Notes under the pieces: model-generated
What the model was told of the DNA's origin: nothing
Database searches by the model: none
The model's input: only the letters and a program-made list of their open reading frames with translations
Part shown: one piece after another, positions 44,900-53,888 of the stretch
Numbering within the stretch: the stretch's first letter is position 1
Layout of the letters: the number at the start of each line of letters is the position of its first letter
Assembly: GCF_023217965.1 (NCBI RefSeq)
Contig: NZ_JALPSC010000002.1
Span: forward strand, 372,001 to 436,000
Reading direction: 5' to 3'
Source of the DNA: Prevotella sp. E13-27
GTDB lineage: Bacteria > Bacteroidota > Bacteroidia > Bacteroidales > Bacteroidaceae
DNA: 64,000 nucleotides
Made by a program: the position numbers and the translations under genes

Positions 44900-46780
44900 T
44901 TATTTCAGATAGTCGGTTCTGTCTGGACCAATATAATAGCCTGCCTCTGATGGCTGGTTGTAGCCTACGTTCTGTGTTGCCACAGAGAGACGGTAGGGTA
45001 TGTCCTGCATCAGACAGTCTATGCGATAGTCCGTGGGGTGGGGAGTAATGTATATGCGCAGCTCTGTAGATTCACGATTGCGCATGATTACCTCTTCGCG
45101 CCAGTCGCCCAAGATGTCGGCAGACAGACATGGGTTTGACTTTGTCCAGTTGTTGAACGAGCCTTCAAACTTCTGCAAGCGGGCTATCGACTTCTCCTGC
45201 CAGTTGTATTTCCACACCGTCTCGTGGTCGAGTAGCTCGCGTAGCAGGTCGCCGTCCCACCAGATGCCGAAGTTTACAGGCAGGTATTTTCCGTTGATAA
45301 TCAGGGTGTTATCGTGTTGTGGGTCTTTGGGGTCTTTAGCTGTGCTCACCACCTCTCCTTTCATGTTCCTTACTCCGTGACTGTCTGTTGACCACATCTC
45401 CACGCCGTAGTTCGTTGGGTCTATGTCGGCAGCCATTGCGCGTCCCACGTCTGTGCGACTCTTTATCTGGAACACCACCTTTCCTGTGGCAGCGTCGCGC
45501 AGGTCTGATCCGTCGCGTTTGTTCTCGTGGCAGTCCCATATATACAGACGGTTAGTCTTTGGGTCTGCCAGCAGATGTATCGCGTCGCCATGTCCGAAGC
45601 CAGTGTTGTATAGTCCTTTGCCATCGTGGTCTATTGCCATTGAGCCATAGGTCAGCTCGTCCATCCCGTCTCCATCAACATCAGCCACGCGTAGGTTGTG
45701 GTTGCCCTGTCCTGCGTAGGCTGCCCATTGGGGCTCGTGGGTATCAAATGTCCATCTGTTCCTTAGCTCCTTTCCGTCCCAGTCCCATGCTGCGATGACT
45801 GTGCGTGTGTAGTAGCCTCTGCAGAACATGGCGCTGGCAGTCATCTTCCCGTTGGCGTCTTTTGCTCCCAGATAGCCCACTGCTGCAAGATAGCGCTCCG
45901 ACCTGTTGCCTTTGCTGTCGCCCCATGCTGCTAAGCGTCCGCGCTCTGGTATATATGGCTTTGTGTCGAGGGCTCGTCCTGTCAGTCCGTCGAACACGGT
46001 GATGAACTCTGGTCCGCTTAATATGCGTCCTTTCTGGTTACGATAGTCGACAGATGCGTCGCCAATAACGTTTCCTTGTCCGTCTGTGGTTCCGTCGGCA
46101 GTCTTCACCATCATCTCTGCGCGTCCGTCGCCATCGAAGTCATAGACCATGAACGGCACATAGTGTGCACCACTGCGTATATTGCGCCCCATGTTTATTC
46201 GCCACAGCCTCTCACCATTGAGACGGTAGCAGTCGAAGATGGTTGGCGATGTCATTCCGTCGTGAGCATTGTCGTGAGCGTCTGTTGGCTCCCATTTCAG
46301 GAATATCTCGTATTGTCCGTCACCATCCACATCACCCACGCTGGCATCGTTGGCCGTATATCGCGTCCTGCCTTCGCCCTGTGGCGTTGACAGTGGTATA
46401 GTGAAGTAGCCTATTGGTGCGTCGGAACAAAGAGAGAACGAGCCCACGGGTGCCACCGTGCCATGCTTCGCATTTGTCACCCTTACCTCATAGGTGGCAT
46501 CCTCGTTCTTCAGAGGTTTTTCGTCAATGAAAAACGCGCCGCCCTTAGTCATTGGCTGTGCTGTGAGCCTTTCACCGTTTCTGTACACATCGAAAGCCTC
46601 GTGCTTGTGGTCATCGCTCAATATTCGCCAGCTCACAGCCACCTTGTCGTCAGGCAGTCTTACAGCCACGACCCCTCTGTCAAGGGCCTCGGTCTTCATC
46701 TTCTTCAGGTTGTACTTTGTCTGTGCGCATGCCATTGAGCTTGCGAGTAGCAGTGTGGAAAGTAGTACTAATGGTTTCAT
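44900..46780 (-). CDS. PL11 rhamnogalacturonan lyase
   Basis: This 626-residue secreted lyase has the usual PL11 size. After the signal peptide (to about residue 19), an N-terminal segment (VAVRLPDDKVAVSWRILSDD) leads into a propeller with calcium loops DVDGDGQYEIFLKWEPTD, DFDGDGRAEMMVKTADGT and DVDGDGMDELTYG. LSADILGDWREEVIMR and TQNVGYNQPSEAGYY close it. It cuts the rhamnose-galacturonate backbone and complements the larger PL11 at 37-41.6 kb. It starts 39 bases after tsaE on the same strand, and no -7 box is seen in that gap, so it may be read from the tsaE promoter. Confidence 0.93.
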   Translation of the reverse strand: MKPLVLLSTLLLASSMACAQTKYNLKKMKTEALDRGVVAVRLPDDKVAVSWRILSDDHKHEAFDVYRNGERLTAQPMTKGGAFFIDEKPLKNEDATYEVRVTNAKHGTVAPVGSFSLCSDAPIGYFTIPLSTPQGEGRTRYTANDASVGDVDGDGQYEIFLKWEPTDAHDNAHDGMTSPTIFDCYRLNGERLWRINMGRNIRSGAHYVPFMVYDFDGDGRAEMMVKTADGTTDGQGNVIGDASVDYRNQKGRILSGPEFITVFDGLTGRALDTKPYIPERGRLAAWGDSKGNRSERYLAAVGYLGAKDANGKMTASAMFCRGYYTRTVIAAWDWDGKELRNRWTFDTHEPQWAAYAGQGNHNLRVADVDGDGMDELTYGSMAIDHDGKGLYNTGFGHGDAIHLLADPKTNRLYIWDCHENKRDGSDLRDAATGKVVFQIKSRTDVGRAMAADIDPTNYGVEMWSTDSHGVRNMKGEVVSTAKDPKDPQHDNTLIINGKYLPVNFGIWWDGDLLRELLDHETVWKYNWQEKSIARLQKFEGSFNNWTKSNPCLSADILGDWREEVIMRNRESTELRIYITPHPTDYRIDCLMQDIPYRLSVATQNVGYNQPSEAGYYIGPDRTDYLK

Positions 46781-46819
46781 TTCTTTGGTCTTAGTTATAG
46801 TTTAGTTTGTTTTTGATTG

Positions 46820-47227
46820 TCAGAATTTCACGCTTCGCGAACCGTCTGTACATTCCTCTATGGTTACCTTGACGGCATCCTCTGGCAGCACGTCCTCTAT
46901 CAGCTCCGGCCACTCTATGAAGCAGAGTGCTCCACTGTAGAAATAGTCCTCGTAGCCCATGTCATAGACCTCCTCGAGCTTCTTTATGCGGTAGAAGTCG
47001 AAATGGTAGATGGTCTTCTGTGGCGCTTCATACTCGTTCACAATGGCAAACGTGGGCGAGGTTATTACATCCTCTACTCCCAGCTCTTCGCAGATGGCTT
47101 TGACAAAGGTTGTCTTGCCTGCCCCCATCTTTCCGTAGAAAGCAAAGACGGTGTTTTCTCCAATGTTGTCTATGAATTCGCGCGCAGCCTCGCGTATATT
47201 GTCTAAGTTCTGAATCTTTATTTCCAT
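46820..47227 (-). CDS. tsaE: TsaE, tRNA threonylcarbamoyladenosine (t6A) complex ATPase
   Basis: This 135-residue protein (YjeE family) hydrolyses ATP to drive the TsaBD complex that makes t6A37 on ANN-decoding tRNAs. The Walker A motif [10 protein letters not shown] covers residues 32-41. Family blocks [20 protein letters not shown] and [10 protein letters not shown] follow. Length is normal. It is divergent from the STAND NTPase gene. Its position directly upstream of pectin lyase genes is unusual for a housekeeping gene. Confidence 0.95.
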   Translation of the reverse strand: MEIKIQNLDNIREAAREFIDNIGENTVFAFYGKMGAGKTTFVKAICEELGVEDVITSPTFAIVNEYEAPQKTIYHFDFYRIKKLEEVYDMGYEDYFYSGALCFIEWPELIEDVLPEDAVKVTIEECTDGSRSVKF

Positions 47228-47246
47228 ATTCTTTATTATTATGGTG

Positions 47247-47254
47247 CAAAAGTA
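47247..47254 (-). promoter_or_regulatory. -7 box for tsaE
   Basis: The minus strand reads TACTTTTG, 19 bases before the tsaE start. Confidence 0.5.
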
Positions 47255-47316
47255 CTATTTTTTTTTAGACATAGTGGCAGTTTTGGCGTTTTTCTTCATC
47301 TTTATTTGCTAATACT

Positions 47317-47348
47317 TTTGGTAGAAAACGTTTTTTTTAGTATTTTTG
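47317..47348 (+). promoter_or_regulatory. Promoter of the STAND NTPase gene
   Basis: TTTG at 47317-47320 and TATTTTTG at 47341-47348 with a 20-base spacer match both consensus halves. The ATG is 41 bases downstream. Confidence 0.7.
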
Positions 47349-47389
47349 TCGAGGAAATGAATAATAATAACTAAAACCCTATTACGATT

Positions 47390-50300
47390 ATGGTTGATGC
47401 ATTGATAGATAAGACTAATGAGTATGCACTCATGCACGTTGCCGATGAGGCGAAGATAGAAGCTGAGAAGCAAAAGTTCGTGGGCCGTGTTGACTTTGAA
47501 CAGGAGCTGTTCCAGCGTGTTGACGAGCACCAGTGTCCCCAGCTTGTTTATGCTCATGCAGGCTTCGGAAAGACAGCTTTCCTGTGCGACTGCTATTCCA
47601 TGTTTGACGCCCCCGATGAAGATAGCTTCGTTCCTTTCATCCATTTCACTCGCTGTGGTGACACTCCTGAGCTGATGGTGAAGAAATGGCTTGCCGATCC
47701 TCGCATAGATGGTGGCAAGTACTACGCCTTTGATGAAAAGGTTGACTTCGAAGAGCTCATTGGCGAGCTGAAGACTACTGTTGCTGCCATGAACAAACAA
47801 CCCATACTGTTTATCGATGACCTCCATCTCATGACCGATGTCTATAAGATTATTGGCAGCAGCCTCTGGCATCAAGGCGTGATGGTTGTGGCTACATGTG
47901 AGCGCGAGCTGATGAACCTCTTCGACGGATGGAGCGTTGCCGATGTTGTTCAGCTGCCTGGCGTTACTGATGATGAGGCTCGCGAGATAATGGAAAATCT
48001 GCTCGACAATGCTGATGCGTCACTTCCTGACAGCGTCATCGACCAGCTCCTTGCTGTCGAGCGCAATGACTATAAGAGTTGTTGTTCGCCTCTGTGGGAT
48101 GCGCTTGTAGTCCGTCGCCTCACTAACCTAAGCGCTGACGATAATCAGCAGGCTTTGGCTGACGAGATTACACAAAGTGTGTTCTATCCAGAGCAGGCCT
48201 TCGGAATGATTATCGAGAGCGGAGTGTGTGAACTCCATTCAGGCTTCTTCTGGACCATGCTTAAGATTATGGCTGCCTCAGAACATGGTGTGCGCCAGCA
48301 GGATCTGCAGCACATGGCAGGCAACGCGTGGAACCAGCAAGTGTTCGACGAGTGCATAGAGTGGTTGGGCGAACTCCTCACCATAGACGAGACCACGGGC
48401 GTCATCGACTTCTCTTACTGGAGCTTCCGCGATGCCATGCGCCGTGTTGAGCGCGATGATAACGACAAGATGGGCGAATACTATTCCACATTCTTCTATC
48501 ATCTTGCCGAGACGCTTCAGAAAGATGCTGCCGATGAATATGCATGCCGTGAGATGGCGTCGCTCGCCATGAAGATGCCTGACGAGAAAATCCTTAAAGG
48601 AGCGCTCAACTCCGTGTGGGCACCCATCTGGAGCTACCTCGTGAGGGCTTCCGTTGACATGTCTGTCGTCAATCCGAAAATGTTCTCACAGTGGCTTGGC
48701 GAGGCCCACAAGGTGAACCAGCGCAACACCATGACGCTGCTCCTCGATGTCGCTATGACCCTTGCCTATGGTGGCAATCGTAAGCTGGCAGCAGCTTATG
48801 TGGGGCTGTTCGATAAGGACTTTGCCAACGATATTACTGAGGCACGCCGCTTCGTCTATAATCAGGACTCGTGGCTGTCTGAGAAGTCTGAGCATACCAT
48901 TGAACTGCTCAAGTGGGCAGGCTTCATGGGCTATGCCTCTGACGACTATCTCAGCAGCATTATCCTTGAGATGGCGGGCGACAATGCTGCCACGCTTATC
49001 GACCATGATGAGGAGAACCAGCGCTATCTCGCCATAGCCCAGATGGTGGGCATAGCCATGCAGCGCAGCAGTGGCGAGGATGTCCAGCTTCAAGGCGAAG
49101 ACCTCACGCGCTATAATGTCAATGAGCTCGTTGACTATGCCGAGGTGATGCTCTATAGTCGTCGTGCTCCAGAGCTGGCACAGGAGGCGCTCGACGCGTT
49201 TGCCATGAGGAAAGAGTCAGAGGAAACCACTCTTGACTCTGAGATACGTGCCAACACCATGCGCTGCATCTTGGCGTTACAGCAGGGCGATGCTGAAACC
49301 GTCATAGGCTATTACGACGAGCTCCAGCCCCTGTTGAAGCAGATGCCCGACGAGAAGACAGCCCTCTCTGCCAATGCCTATCTGCTGCTGTGGAACATCG
49401 TGCGTCGCAAGCTTACCACTGACAAATTGCATCTGCGTGCTGAAGAGGCGCGCCAGACGTTCTACTCCGTGCTGAGAATCTATCGCCACCATGAGGTGGA
49501 GTGCAGTCAGCTGCTCCAGCTCTGTTTCTACAACCTCTGTAGCGTGGCTGACCATGTGATGGACAATATCCTCTATCGTGGTGAGTTCGACATTGCGAAG
49601 AAACTTGTCGATGACCTGCAGAAAGCCATCATCGATATGAAGCGCTGCGACTGCAACAGCGCCATCTCCATCACAGGCTTCTCGCTGGCCTACGGTGTGC
49701 TGTCTAACTACTATGAGCAGGGTGGGGACGTGGAGACAGCGTTCTCATATCGCAAGCAGCATGAGTTCATGGCCTATTTCTGTTACCTGCGTTATGGAGG
49801 CTGTCATAGAGAGGTGGTGCGTCGATATGCTGTGGCTCTCGACGAGTCAGGACGCATGGCCTATCGCTTCTTCCAGCGCCCAGACCATGCGCAGGTGGGC
49901 ATCAAGGCAGCAAGGATGGTCTTCGAAGACCTGTTCAATGGTGAGCCCACACGCGAGAGCGCCAAAGACCTTCTTGCCTGCACCTATAACTACATGCAGA
50001 CACTCAGGGCGTCAAAGCTCTATGAAGACGAGATAAAGGCAGCCGAACAAGCCTTTGACCTGTTGGCTGCCCATCCTGATGTGGAGCCCGATCGCCGCAT
50101 GCTTTGCATCATGAAAGACGACATTGCCGATGTGTGCGACCTTCAGGGCGACACTGAGCGTGCCCTTGCCTTGTTTGAAGAGATAGCCTACGACTTCCAG
50201 GACATGCTCGACCGTGACCCTCGCAACGAGAACCTCATGCGCTCTTTGGTCATCAATCGTGTGCGCTGGGCCCGTGTGCTCACCATGAAGTGTGGCAAGG

Positions 50301-50488
50301 CAGCAATGGCGCGCGACATGCTCCTCGACTGTGAGGACATCCTCAAGCGTGCTCAGCGTCTCGCTCCCGACTCCGTGAAGCTTCGCGACATCCTCTTCCA
50401 CTACTACGATGCCCGCCTCCATGTGGCCAAGGCCCTTGGCGACGAAGAGGAGGCTGCCGACATGCAGTCCAGACTCCAGGCTCTTTGA
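47390..50488 (+). CDS. STAND-type NTPase with helical-repeat C-terminus
   Basis: This 1032-residue soluble protein has an N-terminal P-loop NTPase of the STAND/AAA-like kind. FVGRVDFEQELFQ is a STAND-style 'GRxxE' entry. Walker A is AHAGFGKT (residues 55-62), Walker B is PILFIDDLHLM (about 138-148) and a sensor-like VVATCERELM follows. A winged-helix-like region (about 290-350) is followed by about 600 residues of alpha-helical, TPR-like repeats. There is no signal peptide, membrane segment or recognisable nuclease, protease or TIR effector at either end. Roles in signalling, transcription control (MalT-like) or defence are possible; none is shown. The stop lies in a heptamer array. Confidence 0.7.
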   Translation: MVDALIDKTNEYALMHVADEAKIEAEKQKFVGRVDFEQELFQRVDEHQCPQLVYAHAGFGKTAFLCDCYSMFDAPDEDSFVPFIHFTRCGDTPELMVKKWLADPRIDGGKYYAFDEKVDFEELIGELKTTVAAMNKQPILFIDDLHLMTDVYKIIGSSLWHQGVMVVATCERELMNLFDGWSVADVVQLPGVTDDEAREIMENLLDNADASLPDSVIDQLLAVERNDYKSCCSPLWDALVVRRLTNLSADDNQQALADEITQSVFYPEQAFGMIIESGVCELHSGFFWTMLKIMAASEHGVRQQDLQHMAGNAWNQQVFDECIEWLGELLTIDETTGVIDFSYWSFRDAMRRVERDDNDKMGEYYSTFFYHLAETLQKDAADEYACREMASLAMKMPDEKILKGALNSVWAPIWSYLVRASVDMSVVNPKMFSQWLGEAHKVNQRNTMTLLLDVAMTLAYGGNRKLAAAYVGLFDKDFANDITEARRFVYNQDSWLSEKSEHTIELLKWAGFMGYASDDYLSSIILEMAGDNAATLIDHDEENQRYLAIAQMVGIAMQRSSGEDVQLQGEDLTRYNVNELVDYAEVMLYSRRAPELAQEALDAFAMRKESEETTLDSEIRANTMRCILALQQGDAETVIGYYDELQPLLKQMPDEKTALSANAYLLLWNIVRRKLTTDKLHLRAEEARQTFYSVLRIYRHHEVECSQLLQLCFYNLCSVADHVMDNILYRGEFDIAKKLVDDLQKAIIDMKRCDCNSAISITGFSLAYGVLSNYYEQGGDVETAFSYRKQHEFMAYFCYLRYGGCHREVVRRYAVALDESGRMAYRFFQRPDHAQVGIKAARMVFEDLFNGEPTRESAKDLLACTYNYMQTLRASKLYEDEIKAAEQAFDLLAAHPDVEPDRRMLCIMKDDIADVCDLQGDTERALALFEEIAYDFQDMLDRDPRNENLMRSLVINRVRWARVLTMKCGKAAMARDMLLDCEDILKRAQRLAPDSVKLRDILFHYYDARLHVAKALGDEEEAADMQSRLQAL

Positions 50489-50537
50489 CTAAAGACTACA
50501 GACTTTAGACTATAGACTACAGACTTTAGACTTCAGA
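50486..50537. repeat. Heptanucleotide array (GACTTTA type)
   Basis: Seven 7-base units (GACTAAA, GACTACA, GACTTTA, GACTATA, GACTTCA) start with the TGA stop codon of the STAND gene. Confidence 0.85.
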
Positions 50538-50555
50538 TAATTTTTCTAATGCTCT

Positions 50556-50595
50556 TCTAACTCATCCCCCTTCCCTCGAGAGGGGAAGGGGTGGG
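50556..50595. repeat. GC-rich palindromic element, short form (3' of smalltalk copy 2)
   Basis: This shares the TCTAACTCATCCCCC start and GGGGTGGG end with the long elements but has only a CTCGAG-type centre. The arms CCCCTTCCC and GGGGAAGGGG pair directly. It ends two bases from the smalltalk stop. Confidence 0.8.
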
Positions 50596-50597
50596 TC

Positions 50598-50690
50598 TTA
50601 CATGCAGCTCTGCACTCCGAGACTTGTTGCTATCGCGGTAAGTATCGCCGCAATTGTCTGCAACACAAATTTCCACGTTTCGTTCTTCAT
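50598..50690 (-). CDS. Smalltalk-type small protein, copy 2
   Basis: This is a 30-residue peptide with the same sequence as copy 1 (start MKNETWKFVLQ; C-terminal Ser-Cys-Met). The DNA differs at few positions, and the stop is TAA instead of TAG. It again follows an HU gene on the same strand. The whole unit is thus a duplicated cassette. Confidence 0.88.
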   Translation of the reverse strand: MKNETWKFVLQTIAAILTAIATSLGVQSCM

Positions 50691-50741
50691 AGCTTTCAAG
50701 ATTATTAGATTAAAAATTTTTAGTTTCTGTAGTTTTTTTCG

Positions 50742-50905
50742 ACCACAGATTTCAGATTACACTGATTTTGTTGTCTATTACAGCGGCTAAGCCGCGATTA
50801 TTTTTGATTTCACAGATTGCTTGCGCAGCTAATCACAACTTTAGTTGCTGTAATCGAAATCAAATCCCATCATAGTGCGCAGCTAAAATCTGTGAAATCT
50901 GTGGT
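50742..50905. repeat. Inverted-repeat element between smalltalk and HU, copy 2
   Basis: This lies in the gene-free stretch 50691-51016. The left arm ACCACAGATTTCAGATT (50742-50758) faces AAATCTGTGAAATCTGTGGT (50886-50905). Inner arms such as ATTACAGCGGCTAAGCCGCG and GCGCAGCTAATCACAAC add secondary structure. Its sequence is unrelated to the element at the same position in cassette copy 1. Confidence 0.7.
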
Positions 50906-50933
50906 GAATGAACCATTGTTTTCTAACGCTCTT

Positions 50934-51006
50934 TCTAACTCATCCCCCTCCCCTCGGGCGCTCGGCGCTTGCGACGCTTGGCTCGTCCAAGAATGGAAGG
51001 GGGTGG
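50934..51006. repeat. GC-rich palindromic element C (3' of HU copy 2)
   Basis: This is a near-identical copy of the 19585-19657 element, 10 bases from the HU stop. Confidence 0.85.
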
Positions 51007-51016
51007 TTTTTAGGTT

Positions 51017-51514
51017 TTAAGGCTCTTCCTCCACTGCCCCTGGGTTCGGTGTCTCATTGCTGTTGCCACTTGCGCTTCCGTCGACCAGATATCCGCCCTC
51101 GAGACCGATCTTCGTGGTGAGCGTGTTGCTCTGTCGCATCACCCTTGCGGTGTAGATGCTGTTCTTGCTCTGGTCGGCGAGGAACTTCACGCCAATGCGG
51201 GTGATGTTCTTCGAGATGTCGAAGTCTTCGGAGCTGTCCGCGCCTGTGGAGCTGGCGCCGAGGTAGAGCGTGCCTATGCCGTCGAGCTTCACCTTGTAGC
51301 CCTCTGCCAGCTGCTCTGCTATGCAGTGCATCAGCTTGCGGGTCACGCCCAGCACCACGTCGTCGGTGTACACAGAGCCGTGCTTCATGATGTGGTTTGC
51401 CAGCTCATCGGTGCCCATTATGCCGCGGTGGAGCACCTTGCCATACCACTTGCCGTAACACTTTGTCAGCTTCTCGTTTGTGTTCTGATACTTCTTAATT
51501 GTAATTGTTCCCAT
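51017..51514 (-). CDS. HU-family DNA-binding protein, copy 2
   Basis: This 165-residue HU-HIG protein differs from copy 1 at about two residues. Only a few scattered base changes are visible along the gene, so the duplication is recent or the copies are kept alike by gene conversion. Downstream are GC-rich palindrome C and smalltalk copy 2. Upstream are the conserved leader and a second, unrelated inverted repeat. The VirE-type primase module with which such genes usually associate begins about 9 kb away, with restriction-modification genes in between. Confidence 0.9.
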   Translation of the reverse strand: MGTITIKKYQNTNEKLTKCYGKWYGKVLHRGIMGTDELANHIMKHGSVYTDDVVLGVTRKLMHCIAEQLAEGYKVKLDGIGTLYLGASSTGADSSEDFDISKNITRIGVKFLADQSKNSIYTARVMRQSNTLTTKIGLEGGYLVDGSASGNSNETPNPGAVEEEP

Positions 51515-51707
51515 AGTTTTTAATAGTTTAAAAGTTTAAGTTGTTTAATGGTTTAAAGGTTTAAAGGTTTAAGTTGTTTAAGTAGTTTGAGTTCTCTCGT
51601 GAGCGTTCTTCCTGATTGCTGGCGGTGTTTTTCCTGTTCGCCGCGTGCGTTCTTTCTAAACGCTCTTGTGTGTCATTGTGATGCATCCTAAACACAGTAC
51701 AAAGGTA
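51515..51707 (-). promoter_or_regulatory. Promoter and leader of HU copy 2
   Basis: TACCTTTG on the minus strand (51700-51707) and the following leader match copy 1 closely. The TTTAA-type repeat tract just upstream of the ATG is about 33 bases longer (extra GGTTTAAA units). This is the main difference between the two leaders. Confidence 0.65.
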
Positions 51708-51792
51708 CGACATTTTTCTTGGGGCACCTAATTTCGGTATAGCGTAACCTGTAAAAATCTGTTAAAGGGAGACGTAGCTCGCGAATAGTGAC

Positions 51793-51975
51793 AATGACAT
51801 CGTGACAACGTGACATTAAGGAATATCATGATACGCAAAACTATGGTTAGTAATAATATATAATATTTATATTATATATTATTACTATATATTCTTTCTT
51901 TCAATTTATCACTCTTAACCCTACTACATATTGAATATCCTTAATGTCACGATGTCATCTTGTCATCATGTCATT
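51793..51975. repeat. Inverted repeat with GACATCGT-type arms and AT hairpin, upstream of HU copy 2
   Basis: Left-arm units GACATCGT and GACAACGT then GACATTAAGGAATAT (to about 51826) face ATATCCTTAATGTCACGATG with more units (about 51934-51975). At the centre, 51848-51887 is a perfect 19-bp AT-rich stem with a two-base loop. There is no gene in 51515-52134 otherwise. Confidence 0.8.
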
Positions 51976-52106
51976 CAATTGTATTTGTACTCCCCTAGAA
52001 AAAGTTGAATGGTTGTGCAAAGACTATGGCGAATGGCTAATTCAGTGATTTTATTAATTAATGTGTATTTTCTGAATTAAATCATTTTATTCTCAAGAAA
52101 TCTTCG

Positions 52107-52114
52107 TATCTTTG
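52107..52114 (+). promoter_or_regulatory. -7 box for the accessory operon
   Basis: TATCTTTG lies 20 bases before the ATG at 52135 and probably drives the restriction-modification genes. Confidence 0.5.
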
Positions 52115-52134
52115 CAAACTAAAGAATTGAGCAT

Positions 52135-52374
52135 ATGCACGCCATTGATATAAAAGAGGATTATCTGCTCGGGTTGGGAAACGGCATACTTGACATGCTG
52201 CTTCTTGACCGCACCACAGGTGAGAACATCATCTGGGCAACGGATGACTATGCCTCGATGGGCGATGCCTATACATTCTTCCAGCATATAACGCCTGAGT
52301 TAATTACAGGAGAACACAAGAATTTAATTCAGCCACGTAAAAAGAGTATTCATGAGTATGACAAAATACAGTGA
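52135..52374 (+). pseudogene. N-terminal remnant of a restriction-modification methylase
   Basis: This encodes 79 residues. LGLGNGILDMLLLDRTTGEN, then IIWATDDYA, then ELITGEHKNLIQPR match the beginning of large Bacteroidetes restriction-modification methylase proteins, which normally continue into an FTPSW-type region and a methylase domain. Here the frame stops after IHEYDKIQ. It overlaps the next gene by about 17 bases. Either a deletion fused the first 70 codons to new sequence, or a short stand-alone version exists. Confidence 0.55.
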
Positions 52375-52801
52375 TTTTATAAAACAAGGGAATGATGTCT
52401 GCTATAATGGGGTGAAGGTTATGGTAGATGAGGTGCTTGACTGTACTTTTGAAGAAATACCTACAAAAGAAGAGTTGGACGAAACCCCTAATCTCTTTTA
52501 TGCTGGTATAGTTTATGAAGATCAGAGTGTAGAAACGGTATCCATAACAAAACTCGTTCCACTAAGGCACGTCACAGAATTAACAGAAAAGGAATTGATA
52601 AAACTGAAAAAGCAAATACATCCTGGCAGTTTCTTCTTTGGGGATTACGAGAACACTCTTGGTATTGAAAGAAAAGAAATCTCCGATGTATGCGATTGTT
52701 ACATTGAGGCTCTTGAAAGTGAAAGCCAATATGAATGGCTAACAAAGGATACACCAGAGAATTTTGCAGAATATTGCAAGGATTATTATTGTTGTTCGTA
52801 G
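52358..52801 (+). CDS. Unknown protein upstream of the methyltransferase
   Basis: This 147-residue soluble protein starts at the ATG in GAGTATGACAAAATAC (an ATG six bases upstream would add two residues). It is acidic, with a beta-rich start (NGVKVMVDEVLDCTFEE) and a helical, Cys-ended tail (EYCKDYYCCS). I do not recognise a family. It overlaps the methylase remnant and is 24 bases before the cytosine methyltransferase, so it may be an accessory or controller protein of that system. No helix-turn-helix is obvious. Confidence 0.6.
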   Translation: MTKYSDFIKQGNDVCYNGVKVMVDEVLDCTFEEIPTKEELDETPNLFYAGIVYEDQSVETVSITKLVPLRHVTELTEKELIKLKKQIHPGSFFFGDYENTLGIERKEISDVCDCYIEALESESQYEWLTKDTPENFAEYCKDYYCCS

Positions 52802-52825
52802 AAAAGATGTAATTTTGTAGCCAAG

Positions 52826-53888
52826 ATGTCAATTGCAAGAAAGAATATAAAGCAACAACCTCAACAATTGGACCTATTCCAACTGCAACAGGAATATCCT
52901 AAGGAGATAGTCCAGAATCTGAGTCAAGAAATTGATTTGGAAGACTTGGATGTTTCTAAGAACGTACTTATTTGCAACGTCAAAAAGGACAATACCAGAC
53001 ATTTTCTAAATGGTACAGCCAAGATTTACTATACAGGCAAGAAGTTTCCATCGACAATAGCTCTTAACAAGCTATATTATTTCATGCCGTATTTTGGTGA
53101 GAAATGCGGTCTTGGATTTACAGGTATTCGCGATTTGTATTTGATTAAAATTGCTCGTATTGGGACTCGAAAAGAGGGCGAGCCCGAGAACGACCCAAGC
53201 GATTTGCGAATAGTTTTTGAATTACAGTTTGTAAAACGTCTGTATAACCAATATCAACCGCACCGCCTAAATATCTGGGAAACCTTTACAGATACAACTC
53301 TGGCAGCTCTGAATGCGGCCAACAACCATCAAGACGCAGAAACTAATGACCCTATTGTGTTTAACGAGGGTGATGTGAGGCTTCAGGAAGGCAAATTAAC
53401 ACATATTGACTGTTTTGCCGGACCTGGGGGTATTTGTACAGGATTGCATGCTGCAGGTTTGCAGACGTTAGTCGCTATTGAATATATAAAGAGCTGTTGC
53501 GAAACTTACTCTGCCAATCACCCCGAAGTGCATGTTATCCATTCTGATATACGAGAAGTAACAGAAAAACAAATTCTACCGTTTATTCCTGCTAATGGTG
53601 TGGATTTGGTTACATCGGGCATGCCGTGTGAAACCTTCTCAACGGCAGGCAACACTTCACGTTCCTTCTATGACGATCGACAGTTTTTGTACCGTGAAGG
53701 TATTAGGGTTGCACAAATCGCCAACGCTAAAATGATTCTTTTCGAAAATGTTCCTGCTATTACCTCAAAACGAGAAGCAAAACAATCAGGAGAATTGATT
53801 GTTGACATTTTGAAAAGAGAATTAAGGGAAGCTGGATATGGCAATTATATTGAAGTGGTTTTGGATTCCACAAAATACGGAGTTCCAC
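52826..53888 (+). pseudogene. C5-cytosine DNA methyltransferase, 5' part (split by IS)
   Basis: This is the first 354 codons of a 579-residue methyltransferase. After an N-terminal region of about 190 residues, motif I is DCFAGPGGICTG (Asp195), motif IV is GMPCETFS with catalytic Cys268, and motif VI is LFENVPAI. The frame is cut at GVP of motif VIII by IS copy 1. Removing the 1311-bp element and one 9-bp duplication restores an exact open frame (1063 + 677 = 1740 bases). It is the modification partner of the adjacent CCGG-class endonuclease and inactive as it stands, because the motifs VIII-X are lost. Confidence 0.9.
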
